Shown in pieces: positions 1 to 6,044 of a stretch of DNA of 6,166 bases. The notes below the pieces were generated by a model. The model was given only the letters and a program-made list of their open reading frames with translations. It searched no databases and was not told where the DNA came from. The stretch's first letter is position 1; each line of letters starts with the position of its first letter. This DNA comes from Bradyrhizobium sp. (GTDB lineage: Bacteria; Pseudomonadota; Alphaproteobacteria; Rhizobiales; Xanthobacteraceae): positions 1 through 6,166 of the forward strand of contig JAQGKJ010000764.1 of the NCBI GenBank assembly GCA_028290165.1. Reading direction: 5' to 3'. A program made the translations under genes and the position numbers.

Positions 1-5
1 CAGAC

Positions 6-713
6 CTACTGGGTGATGCTCTTGATCTGGTTGACCGTATAGGTCTGGCCGTTGATCGACAGCAACGGCGGCGACTGCGTGAGATCGACCGAACTGACCA
101 CGCCCTGGATCTGGGTCGAGACGGCCACCGAACTGCCGGCGCTGTCGGCGGCGGTCGCGGTCATCTTGTACTTGCCGTCCGGCCACTGCGTGCCGTCATT
201 GCCCTTGCCGTCCCAGGCGAAGGCCTGATTGCTGCCGGAGTTGACGGCATAGCTGCCGCTGAACACGGTTTGTCCGGTGCTGTTGGTAATCGCGATGTTG
301 ACGTTGGAATTGGTCGGAACGCTCAGATCCCAGGTGGCCGAGCTGTTGGTCAAGGTCGCGGTGGAGCCGTCGACCACTGCGGTCTTGCCGACGAAGGTCA
401 GCGCCTGCGTCGACTGCGCGGTCTGCTGCAGCGAGACCAGCGTGGTCAACTGATCGTTGGTCTTGAGCTGCTGCTCGACGGAGGCGAACTGCACCAGCTG
501 CTGGGTGAACGGGTTGGTGTCGAGCGGATCGAGCGGATTCTGGTTCTGCAATTGCGGCGTCAGCAGCGTCAGAAAGGTCTGAAAGTTTCCGGCGAGCGTG
601 GTGTTGGTGGTCGAATTCAGACTTGACCCCGAGGAACTGGACGAAGACGAGGTCGGTAGCGGCGTCGTCCCCGAAACGACCTGCGGGGCCACGCCCGAAG
701 CTGTTGTTGTCAT
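6..713 (-). CDS. flgD: Flagellar hook assembly (hook-capping) protein FlgD
   Basis: FlgD caps the growing flagellar hook outside the cell and promotes polymerisation of FlgE hook subunits; it is dropped when the hook is finished. The 235-residue product has the family layout. A Ser/Thr-rich N-terminus (about 1-37, with a run of serines at 22-28) is followed by the conserved FlgD N-terminal segment at about 43-90, which contains FLTLLTPQLQNQNPLDPLD and QQLVQFASVEQQL. An Ig-like/FlgD C-terminal module follows, recognisable by AWDGKGNDGTQWPDGKY at 166-182. I chose the ATG at 711-713 because the conserved region starts soon after it and GAGGAG (720-725) lies 6 bases upstream. A longer reading to 770 would run into fliK. 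The gene starts 10 bases after the fliK stop, whose TGA overlaps this ribosome binding site, so translational coupling is likely. The stop TAG is at 6-8. The family call is firm. Confidence 0.95.
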   Translation of the reverse strand: MTTTASGVAPQVVSGTTPLPTSSSSSSSGSSLNSTTNTTLAGNFQTFLTLLTPQLQNQNPLDPLDTNPFTQQLVQFASVEQQLKTNDQLTTLVSLQQTAQSTQALTFVGKTAVVDGSTATLTNSSATWDLSVPTNSNVNIAITNSTGQTVFSGSYAVNSGSNQAFAWDGKGNDGTQWPDGKYKMTATAADSAGSSVAVSTQIQGVVSSVDLTQSPPLLSINGQTYTVNQIKSITQ

Positions 714-719
714 GTCCGT

Positions 720-725
720 CTCCTC
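720..725 (-). promoter_or_regulatory. flgD ribosome binding site overlapping the fliK stop codon
   Basis: On the minus strand GAGGAG sits 6 bases before the flgD ATG. The fliK stop TGA (724-726) shares its last two bases with this site, so terminating ribosomes are placed at the flgD start. This fixes the flgD start and suggests translational coupling. Confidence 0.8.
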
Positions 726-2418
726 AGACCCTGATGTCCACGCCGCTGCTCGATCCGAGCATGCGGCCATAGCTTTGTCCCGCCACTGCGGCGGGGATCG
801 TATCGTCGTTGCTGATCACCAGCCGCTGCGCGTTGCGGTTATTGTCGTTGCCGCCGTTCTGTCCCGAAGAGGACTGGTCGCGCAGGCTGAATTGCAGGCC
901 GCCGCTGGCGGTCTTGAAGCCGGCGTCGTCGAGTGCCTGCTGCAGCTGCGGTGCATCCTGGCGCAACATCGACAGCGTTTCCGGCTTTTCGACCGTCAAA
1001 TGCGAGGTAACCTGGCCATTGCGATCGACATCGATGCGAACGTCGATGCGGCCGAGGTCGGCCGGGTCAAGCCGGATCTCGAAGCGGCTTTTGCCGCTCG
1101 CGGCCGAGGCGGCGATCTCGAGCGCGACCCCGCTCAACGGCACGGCCGCATTGGTCGCCGCCGTGACGCTCAACGGTCCGAGCGGAGCGGGTGCGGCCGT
1201 TGCGGCGGGTAGCTGAGGTTGGAACGCGCCGGTCGCCTGCGCGCCCGCGTCCGTGGAAGTGGTCACGGCGGCTTCCGTCGCGGTGACCGCCGAATGATCA
1301 TGGATCGCCGCGGTTGCAGCAGATGCCGATGGGGTACCGGCGGAGGCGTCGGCTTTCACCGCGTCGGCAATGGCGTTCCCGGAGGCTTGCTTGCCTTCGA
1401 TGGCCGGTTGCCGCGCGAGATTGGTCTGAGCCGCATCGGCTGGAGCGGTGGCCGCGGAGTGATCCGATGTGGCCGGTGCGGTATCGGTGTTGCCGGATGT
1501 CGCAGTCCTTGCTTGCGCCGCTATCGGAGCCTTCGGCAGCGTGGTTTTCGGCGCAACCGGGGCGTTTGCGGCGATGGTCAATGTCGCATCTGTTATGCCG
1601 GTCTGCGTGGCCTGTTGCTTTACGGGCTTGACGGTCGCGTCGTTTACCGCTGCCTGCACCGCGATCTTCGCTGTCGCGGCGGTATCTGAGGTGGTCGCAG
1701 TAGCGGCGGCCGAAGCGGTTACGGCGGCGGCTGTGTTCGAATCGATCTTGATCTGCGCTGACGATACTGCCGGCGAGGCGATGGCTGCCGCACTGGCTGC
1801 GATTGCCGCCGTCGCGATCGCAAGCGGCGCCGTCGCATTGCCGGATGCGGGTGTTGCCGGCACCGCCGCGTTGGCATCCGTCGTTGGGACGGTAACAGCA
1901 AGGACGACGGCGACCGGGTTTGGCGTCGTCACGGACGGAGCGCCCGGCGTTGCCGAGGCGGTTGAAGAATCGGCAGCGGAAGCGGTGTTGGAAGACGGCT
2001 TGCCGGTTGATTTCGCGGTGCCGTTCGCGCTGTCCGATTTCGCCTTGGACCCTTGGGTCGTATCGGCGTTGGGAGTGGCATTGGCGCTGCTATCGGCGCT
2101 CTTTTTGGCGGAGGCGTTGCGGTCGTCCGAATTGCTCCTTGCTGCCTGGTCGGAAGCCGCGGCGTCGCGCGATCGAGTGCTGTCGGCGGAGGCCGACGCA
2201 TCGTCGGCGCGGGGTTGCGAGGCCGGAGGTTGCTGGGGGGCGGGTTGCTGCTGCGCAGTTGAGGTCGCGCCAGCATTGCTGGCGGCGTCAGCAGCGGCCC
2301 TATTGCTGTCGATCAGCGTGCCGAAGCTATTGTCCTGCGATGGGTCGGGCCGCGCAGGCTTCGGCGGCGCGGTCTGAAAGGACACGCTTGCTGCTACATC
2401 GGAGCTGACACTGTACAC
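724..2418 (-). CDS. fliK: Flagellar hook-length control protein FliK
   Basis: FliK is the secreted molecular ruler of the flagellar type III export apparatus. It stops hook growth at the right length and switches export to filament-type substrates through FlhB. The 564-residue product has a short N-terminal segment and then a very long low-complexity region (about 40-430) rich in Ala, Ser, Thr, Asp and Pro, which fits the extended ruler part. The conserved C-terminal hook-length domain lies at about 440-510, with FEIRLDPADLGRIDVRIDV (446-464) and the downstream helix LRQDAPQLQQALDDAGFK (485-502). The tail is Asn/Gln/Ser-rich. The start is GTG (2416-2418), supported by GAGAGG at 2425-2430 with 6-base spacing and a sigma-54 promoter just upstream. 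It is the first gene of a fliK-flgD operon. The repetitive Ala-rich codons create long spurious reading frames on the opposite strand. The middle region is expected to vary fast, so identification rests on the C-terminal domain and the flgD linkage. Confidence 0.92.
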   Translation of the reverse strand: MYSVSSDVAASVSFQTAPPKPARPDPSQDNSFGTLIDSNRAAADAASNAGATSTAQQQPAPQQPPASQPRADDASASADSTRSRDAAASDQAARSNSDDRNASAKKSADSSANATPNADTTQGSKAKSDSANGTAKSTGKPSSNTASAADSSTASATPGAPSVTTPNPVAVVLAVTVPTTDANAAVPATPASGNATAPLAIATAAIAASAAAIASPAVSSAQIKIDSNTAAAVTASAAATATTSDTAATAKIAVQAAVNDATVKPVKQQATQTGITDATLTIAANAPVAPKTTLPKAPIAAQARTATSGNTDTAPATSDHSAATAPADAAQTNLARQPAIEGKQASGNAIADAVKADASAGTPSASAATAAIHDHSAVTATEAAVTTSTDAGAQATGAFQPQLPAATAAPAPLGPLSVTAATNAAVPLSGVALEIAASAASGKSRFEIRLDPADLGRIDVRIDVDRNGQVTSHLTVEKPETLSMLRQDAPQLQQALDDAGFKTASGGLQFSLRDQSSSGQNGGNDNNRNAQRLVISNDDTIPAAVAGQSYGRMLGSSSGVDIRV

Positions 2419-2424
2419 GGGTGG

Positions 2425-2430
2425 CCTCTC
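2425..2430 (-). promoter_or_regulatory. fliK ribosome binding site (decides the GTG start)
   Basis: GAGAGG on the minus strand lies 6 bases before the GTG at 2416-2418. It supports this non-ATG start. The leader from the predicted sigma-54 start point would be only about 25 bases, so the site occupies much of the leader. Confidence 0.7.
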
Positions 2431-2453
2431 GGGAATGAACTGGACCAGAGATC

Positions 2454-2469
2454 AGCAAGGACCGGGCCA
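2454..2469 (-). promoter_or_regulatory. Sigma-54 (RpoN) promoter of the fliK-flgD operon
   Basis: The minus strand reads TGGCCCGGTCCTTGCT. Compared with the RpoN consensus TGGCAC-N5-TTGCW this has the invariant GG and GC dinucleotides with exactly 10 bases between them, and only one mismatch in the core (C for A). Transcription should start near 2443, about 25 bases before the fliK GTG. Late hook and basal-body genes in Caulobacter-type flagellar systems are known to use sigma-54 with the activator FlbD, which fits the gene downstream. Seen: motif, spacing and orientation. Inferred: usage in this organism. Confidence 0.82.
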
Positions 2470-2564
2470 CCCCGTGTTCCAAAAAAATAACTAGAGATAT
2501 CAATGTGTTGCGCGTACATCCGATGAACTACGGAGGCGCCGCGGAAGCCCCCTTTTCTGCCCGG

Positions 2565-2579
2565 CGGCAAGATTTGCCG
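2565..2579. promoter_or_regulatory. Perfect palindrome, candidate FlbD-type enhancer (ftr-like)
   Basis: CGGCAA-GAT-TTGCCG is a perfect inverted repeat with 6-bp arms and a 3-base centre. A further GGCAAA half-site follows at 2591-2596. The palindrome is centred about 130 bases upstream of the predicted sigma-54 start of fliK, the usual distance for an RpoN enhancer. It resembles, from memory, the Caulobacter ftr elements bound by FlbD (CGGC followed by A-rich bases and GCCG). It also lies about 60 bases before the weak mnmA promoter candidate, so an effect on mnmA is possible. Confidence 0.55.
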
Positions 2580-2610
2580 TTTGTCGCGGGGCAAACCGGG
2601 CTGATGCGAT

Positions 2611-2637
2611 TGCTTCACGCCAATACGGCCTATATTA
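2611..2637 (+). promoter_or_regulatory. Weak sigma-70-like promoter candidate for mnmA
   Basis: TTGCTT (2611-2616) and TATATT (2632-2637) form a possible -35/-10 pair in the correct direction, but the spacer is only 15 bases. The AT-rich TATATTAAA stands out in this GC-rich region. It would give a leader of about 110 bases before mnmA. No better candidate was seen between here and the gene. Confidence 0.3.
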
Positions 2638-2755
2638 AAGAGCAGCTTTTTAGGCCACCTCCCGGAACCGCTCCAGGGCGCTCTAACCGCAAACGGGCTT
2701 TCCAATCGCCAACCCCGATCGCGAAAAAGCACTCGATGCCGCGGCGATCGCATCA

Positions 2756-3961
2756 ATGACCGGAACCATGCTCAACAGTCTGGATATCCAAGGCCGTCCG
2801 CAGGACACAAGGGTCGTCGTCGCCATGTCCGGCGGCGTCGATTCCTCGGTCACGGCTGCGCTGTTGAAGTCGGACGGTTACGACGTCGTCGGCATCACGC
2901 TGCAGCTTTACGATCACGGAGCGGCCACCCATCGCAAGGGTGCCTGCTGCGCCGGCCAGGACATCCACGATGCCCGCAATGTCGCCGAGCGGCTCGGCAT
3001 TCCGCATTACGTGCTGGATTACGAGAGCCGTTTTCGTGAATCGGTGATCGGCAATTTTGCCGACAGCTACGCCCTGGGTGAGACGCCGGTGCCCTGCATC
3101 GAGTGCAACCGCGCGATCAAGTTTCGCGACCTGCTCAAGACCGCGCGCGAACTGGGCGCCTCGGCCCTTGCAACCGGGCATTACGTCGCCTCCCGCCGCA
3201 TGGGCGACGGGTCGCGGGCGCTTGTTTGCGCCGCCGACGCCGATCGCGATCAGAGCTATTTCCTGTTCGCGACCACGCGCGAGCAACTCGATTATTTACG
3301 CTTCCCGCTCGGCGACATGACCAAGCCGCAGACCCGCGAACTGGCGCGGCGCTTCGGGCTCAATGTCGCGGACAAGCAGGACAGCCAGGACATCTGCTTC
3401 GTGCCCACCGGTCGCTATACCGACATCATCGGCCGGTTGCGGCCGAATGCGGTTCTGCCCGGCGATATCGTCGACCTCGACGGCCGCGTCATCGGCGGAC
3501 ATCAGGGCATCGTTCATTTCACCGTCGGCCAGCGGCGCGGCTTGGGCATCGCTTCCACCGCACCGCTCTATGTGGTGCGGCTGGAGGCAGCGAGCCGCCG
3601 CGTCGTGGTCGGGCCGCGCGAGGCATTGCGGATGGATCGCATCGTGCTGCGCGATGTCAACTGGATCGGCGACGGTGCGCTCGATTCCGCGGTCGGCGCG
3701 GGTCTGGAGATTTTCGTTCGGGTGCGGTCGACGCGCGCGCCGCAGCCGGCGTGGCTGCGCGCGGCGAACGGCGGTTACGAGGTCGAACTCGTCGCCGGCG
3801 AGGAGGGCGTATCCCCGGGCCAGGCCTGCGTGTTCTACGATGCGCCCTCGGGCCAGGCGCGCGTGCTCGGTGGCGGATTCATCCAAAGCGCGACCGCGAA
3901 GAATGCGGCGGCAAAACAAACGATCGCCCCGCATCCGTTCGTCGAGGCAATGCGCGGATAA
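2756..3961 (+). CDS. mnmA: tRNA-specific 2-thiouridylase MnmA
   Basis: MnmA is the cytosolic enzyme that activates U34 of tRNA-Lys, -Glu and -Gln with ATP and inserts sulfur to give 2-thiouridine, a base needed for accurate wobble decoding. The 401-residue product shows the N-type ATP pyrophosphatase loop SGGVDSS at 25-31 and GITLQLYD at 46-53. It has the catalytic cysteine in [11 protein letters not shown] (Cys117) and the second cysteine in [13 protein letters not shown] (Cys214). The 97-residue gap between the cysteines equals that of E. coli MnmA (102 and 199). TGHYV (140-144) and [12 protein letters not shown] (254-265) are also typical. Alphaproteobacterial members run 380-400 residues, so the gene is complete. 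The start is uncertain: neither the ATG at 2756 nor the in-frame ATG at 2768 (MLNSLD) has a strong ribosome binding site, and as I recall relatives begin like the latter. pmtA follows after 19 bases, suggesting one transcript. Confidence 0.96.
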   Translation: MTGTMLNSLDIQGRPQDTRVVVAMSGGVDSSVTAALLKSDGYDVVGITLQLYDHGAATHRKGACCAGQDIHDARNVAERLGIPHYVLDYESRFRESVIGNFADSYALGETPVPCIECNRAIKFRDLLKTARELGASALATGHYVASRRMGDGSRALVCAADADRDQSYFLFATTREQLDYLRFPLGDMTKPQTRELARRFGLNVADKQDSQDICFVPTGRYTDIIGRLRPNAVLPGDIVDLDGRVIGGHQGIVHFTVGQRRGLGIASTAPLYVVRLEAASRRVVVGPREALRMDRIVLRDVNWIGDGALDSAVGAGLEIFVRVRSTRAPQPAWLRAANGGYEVELVAGEEGVSPGQACVFYDAPSGQARVLGGGFIQSATAKNAAAKQTIAPHPFVEAMRG

Positions 3962-3980
3962 AAAGTTTCAGGGCGGGGGC

Positions 3981-4619
3981 ATGGCGTCAGACATCGACCG
4001 CGCAGGGGTCGCAAAGGCTTATGGGCGCTGGGCGCCGGTCTACGATCTGGTATTCGGCAAGGTTTTCGATCACGGCCGTCAATCGACGATTGCGGAGGCC
4101 GACAAGATCGGCGGTCGGATTCTCGATGTCGGCGTCGGCACCGGATTGTCGCTGTCGGACTATTCGCCGACCACGAAATTGTGCGGCGTCGATATCTCCG
4201 AGCCGATGCTGCGCAAGGCGCAGAGCCGCGTGCGGGCGCTGGGTCTCAAAAATGTCGAGACGCTCGCGGTGATGGACGCCAAGAATCTCGCGTTCCCGGA
4301 TTCGTTTTTCGACGCCGTGGTGGCGCAATACGTCATCACTGCGGTACCCGATCCGGAAGGGACGCTGGATGATTTCATCCGCGTGCTGAAGCCGGGCGGG
4401 GAACTCATTCTGGTCAATCACATCGGCGCCGAGAGCGGCCCGCGCCGCATCTTCGAACTGGCTTTTGCGCCCTTGGCGCGACGGCTCGGCTGGCGGCCGG
4501 AATTTCCGTGGGAGCGGCTGGTGAACTGGGCCGCCAGGCACGGCGGCGTCAGCCTGACCGAACGGCGCCCGATGCCGCCGATGGGGCATTTTTCGCTGAT
4601 CCGCTACCGCAAATCGTGA
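3981..4619 (+). CDS. pmtA: Phosphatidylethanolamine N-methyltransferase, Rhodobacter-type PmtA
   Basis: The 212-residue product is a class I SAM-dependent methyltransferase. It most resembles the small Rhodobacter-type PmtA enzymes, which methylate phosphatidylethanolamine stepwise to phosphatidylcholine at the inner membrane. The N-terminal VAKAYGRWAPVYDLVFG (10-26) is characteristic. The SAM-binding motif I is ILDVGVGTG (47-55). The acidic residue after strand 2 is Asp71 in GVDIS, followed by MDAKNLAFPDSFFDAV (98-113) and the post-motif VLKPGGELILV (145-155). The ending PPMGHFSLIRYRK also fits. The ATG at 3981 is preceded by the G-rich stretch GGGCGGGGG and lies 19 bases after the mnmA stop; longer in-frame readings only overlap mnmA. 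Phosphatidylcholine is a normal membrane lipid of rhizobia and relatives. A related UbiE-like quinone methyltransferase is the main alternative, but length and N-terminus favour PmtA. Confidence 0.85.
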   Translation: MASDIDRAGVAKAYGRWAPVYDLVFGKVFDHGRQSTIAEADKIGGRILDVGVGTGLSLSDYSPTTKLCGVDISEPMLRKAQSRVRALGLKNVETLAVMDAKNLAFPDSFFDAVVAQYVITAVPDPEGTLDDFIRVLKPGGELILVNHIGAESGPRRIFELAFAPLARRLGWRPEFPWERLVNWAARHGGVSLTERRPMPPMGHFSLIRYRKS

Positions 4620-4670
4620 GTGTGCGGCGATTTGCGCGGAACCTCCGTGCGCGCGGGCCGTTGCTTCTGC

Positions 4671-5039
4671 ATGCGAACCAAATACGTAGCCCTTTTCTCA
4701 TACGCGCTGATGGCAGCGTCCGGCGGCGCCAATGCGCAAGCGCCGCCCGCGCCAGCGACGCCCCCGGCCCAGACGGCACCGCCCGCGCCATCGCGCGCCG
4801 CCAATGATTGCGCGCCGATGCAACCTGCGCCGCAGGGCGGCAAGGTTGCGCCCGGAGGCACGACCACCGGCCAGAGCAGCGAGCCGCTGGGCGACAAGTT
4901 GGCGCGATCCAACGGCGTGCTATGCCCGCCTGCGGGCGTGGACCCGGAAATGCATGCGCCGACGCCCGATGGCGGCAATACGCCGGTCATTCGGCCGCCC
5001 GGCAGCCCCGGCGGCAATCCCAACCTCCGGCCAAAATAG
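4671..5039 (+). CDS. Small secreted proline-rich protein of unknown function
   Basis: I recognise no functional family for this 122-residue product. It starts with a clear Sec signal peptide: basic MRTK, hydrophobic core about 5-18, and a likely signal peptidase I cut after ANA at residue 22, just before QAPPAP. The mature part is Pro/Ala-rich at 23-45. A more varied region follows with two cysteines (47 and 85) and the segment EPLGDKLARSNGVLCPPAGVDPEM, which looks like a conserved core. The tail is Gly/Pro-rich and ends PGSPGGNPNLRPK. It is probably periplasmic, and the two cysteines could form a disulfide. The frame is open from a GTG at 4620 that abuts the pmtA stop; I chose ATG 4671 because it places the signal peptide at the N-terminus, although its ribosome binding site is poor. 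It follows pmtA by 51 bases and may share its transcript. Confidence 0.7.
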   Translation: MRTKYVALFSYALMAASGGANAQAPPAPATPPAQTAPPAPSRAANDCAPMQPAPQGGKVAPGGTTTGQSSEPLGDKLARSNGVLCPPAGVDPEMHAPTPDGGNTPVIRPPGSPGGNPNLRPK

Positions 5040-5078
5040 CCGCATTTTGCAGGCACTTGGCGGAAGAGGCTGACTTGC

Positions 5079-5108
5079 TTGACATGCCCAAGACCTGCTT
5101 CTTATATG
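5079..5108 (+). promoter_or_regulatory. Sigma-70 promoter of the tRNA-Met gene
   Basis: A perfect -35 box TTGACA (5079-5084) is followed by TTATAT (5102-5107, 17-base spacer) or TATATG (5103-5108, 18-base spacer). The start would be near 5114, about 43 bases before the tRNA. This is the strongest housekeeping promoter in the window, as expected for a stable RNA gene. Confidence 0.75.
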
Positions 5109-5135
5109 CCGCGCGTTTGCGACCGTGGCATATAA
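5102..5135. repeat. 9-bp inverted repeat overlapping the tRNA promoter
   Basis: TTATATGCC (5102-5110) and GGCATATAA (5127-5135) are perfect reverse complements separated by 16 bases. The left arm contains the -10 box and the predicted start point falls between the arms. It could be an operator or part of the leader structure. The function is unknown. Confidence 0.6.
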
Positions 5136-5156
5136 AGCCGTGAGCATGGACGCTGT

Positions 5157-5233
5157 GGCGGGGTAGCTCAGCTGGTTAGAGCACGGGAATCATAATCCTG
5201 GGGTCGGGGGTTCGAGTCCCTCTCCCGCTACCA
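5157..5233 (+). tRNA. tRNA-Met(CAT), probably elongator
   Basis: A full 77-base cloverleaf with encoded CCA can be folded. The acceptor stem pairs GGCGGGG with TCCCGCT, with G-T wobbles at the first and last pair. The D arm is GCTC/GAGC with loop AGCTGGTTA. The anticodon arm is CGGGA-ATCATAA-TCCTG with anticodon CAT, the variable loop is GGGTC, and the T arm is GGGGG-TTCGAGT-CCCTC. CAT can belong to initiator Met, elongator Met or the lysidine-modified tRNA-Ile2. The initiator is excluded by the G1-T72 pair and the lack of three G-C pairs above the anticodon loop. The TCATAAT core and GGGTC variable loop match elongator tRNA-Met as I know it, so that is preferred over Ile2. The gene has its own promoter, and its 3' end borders the accessory-looking region. 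Confidence 0.92.
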
Positions 5234-5665
5234 AATTTGCCTGCTAAATCAATATGTTGTATCGTCGTGCGCGGACCGGAATCCTTGCGCTGCTCTGACG
5301 TACCAGTTCTGTACCAGCGATTTATGATTCCGTTGACCACTCGGAACGAATCCTTCGAGCATGCTAAGGACTGCCTCCAGGCCACGACCTGGTTGAAACC
5401 ATCAAATTCTTTGCCGATGTCAGCGTGCGTACGTCGGTCGCCATTGGCGTGATCCGGGCTGGCATGGACGGGATCCCGTCCCTCGAATCCTTCGTGAAGG
5501 CCGCGCGTCAAAATGTGACCCCACCGCCACGCTAAGCGAGCTTAAACGGTCTGGTGAGGACTGGGTGCGCGGCAGTTGACGCAGGATAACTTGCAGCCAA
5601 TCCCCCTCCGGCCATTTCAGCCGCAGAGGCGGCCGAGTTCAGCATGATTGCAGGTGGCAATCGAA
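5234..5665. other. Gene-poor region downstream of tRNA-Met
   Basis: This stretch of about 430 bases has no confident gene. It looks more AT-rich than the operons to its left, by eye. It contains a 7-base direct repeat GTACCAG (5300-5306 and 5311-5317), a possible coding relic (5368-5535) and a small GCCGC/GCGGC hairpin (5620-5633). No integrase and no second copy of the tRNA 3' end was seen, so attachment-site use is unproven. Confidence 0.5.
5368..5535 (+). pseudogene. Possible relic of a coding sequence, C-terminal part
   Basis: Between TAA (5365-5367) and TAA (5533-5535) one frame is open for 55 codons. It reads as ordinary protein, for example DLVETIKFFADVSVRTSVA and IRAGMDGIPSLESFVKAAR, with plausible amphipathic helices and a PPPR end. 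It has no convincing start: only CTG at 5371 or 5389, GTG at 5425, or ATG at 5464, and no ribosome binding site is apparent. It may be the tail of a decayed gene or a chance frame. I do not recognise the family. Confidence 0.25.
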
Positions 5666-6010
5666 CTAAGCCCTGGAGCCGCGTGCCCGCGCGATGTTCT
5701 CCAACAGCTCAGGCAATCGAACGCCGAGCGCACGCGCGATCTCCTCCACTACAAGAAGCGTCGGATTTGCTCGCTCGTTCTCGATTAGGCTCACCGCATT
5801 CTGCTCGATGCCGGCTTCGGCAGCCAAGTCGTACTGGCTCCACTCACGAGCCTTGCGCAATTTCTTTACATTGGCGGCGAGTGCCTTCACCGCCGCTGAG
5901 TCCCGGGTCGGAAACCTTTCGCCGAATGGCATCGTCGGACGGTCGGTCGAATCGAGTCCATGGGATTTTTGCGTTTTTGCGTGCTTTTTCGAGGGCGTCG
6001 ATTTTGGCAT
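5666..6010 (-). CDS. XRE-family helix-turn-helix transcriptional regulator
   Basis: The 114-residue product has a Cro/CI-type DNA-binding domain at about 41-104. VKKLRKAREWSQYDLAAEAGIEQNAVSLIENERANPTLLVVEEIARALGV shows helix 2 (SQYDLAAEAG), the recognition helix around EQNAVSLIENE, and the conserved PTLLVVEEIARALGV. Before it lies a basic, Lys/Ser-rich extension (1-17) that is probably disordered, and almost nothing follows the domain, so no ligand-binding part is present. I chose ATG 6008-6010; the TTG at 6064 lies inside the intron-like sequence, and another ATG at residue 27 (MPFGER) is possible. No strong ribosome binding site precedes either. Only 34 bases separate the start from the apparent group II intron boundary, so its native promoter may have been displaced. 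Stand-alone regulators of this kind are common in mobile and accessory DNA. The target is unknown. Confidence 0.8.
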   Translation of the reverse strand: MPKSTPSKKHAKTQKSHGLDSTDRPTMPFGERFPTRDSAAVKALAANVKKLRKAREWSQYDLAAEAGIEQNAVSLIENERANPTLLVVEEIARALGVRLPELLENIARARGSRA

Positions 6011-6044
6011 GTTCACAACTCGTCCGGCCTGCGGGTAATCCGGA

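Larger units (their letters stand above)
2419..2755. other. Divergent intergenic region between fliK and mnmA
   Basis: This 337-base gap separates the leftward flagellar operon from the rightward mnmA group. Its left part holds the fliK ribosome binding site, the sigma-54 promoter and the ftr-like palindrome. Its right part holds a weak sigma-70-like candidate for mnmA. A frame open from 2505 to 2759 on the plus strand crosses these sites and has no recognisable domain, so I do not call a gene here. Confidence 0.7.

Noticed and set aside
1469..2377. 302-codon open frame on the plus strand opposite fliK
   Set aside because: It is Ala/Val-rich shadow coding caused by GC-biased codons of the low-complexity fliK middle region; no domain and no start signal. 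The C-terminal domain and ribosome binding site support the minus strand.
2505..2759. 84-codon plus-strand frame ending over the mnmA start
   Set aside because: It crosses the candidate enhancer, has no recognisable domain or good ribosome binding site, and its 4-base overlap with mnmA is the only supporting sign.
3103..4272. 389-codon plus-strand frame spanning mnmA and pmtA
   Set aside because: Arg/Ala-rich shadow in another frame; both real genes show complete catalytic motifs in their own frames.
4604..5056. 150-codon minus-strand frame opposite the secreted protein gene
   Set aside because: The plus strand gives a clear signal peptide and a sensible stop; the minus frame is Gly/Pro-rich shadow without a domain.
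5176..5511. Minus-strand frame ending GSGRGTRTPDPRIMIPVL
   Set aside because: This ending is the familiar artefact of translating the complement of a tRNA gene; the frame runs through tRNA-Met.
5620..5633. GCCGC-AGAG-GCGGC hairpin downstream of the XRE gene, possible terminator
   Set aside because: The stem is only 5 bp and no T-tract follows on either strand, so it does not meet the usual terminator pattern.
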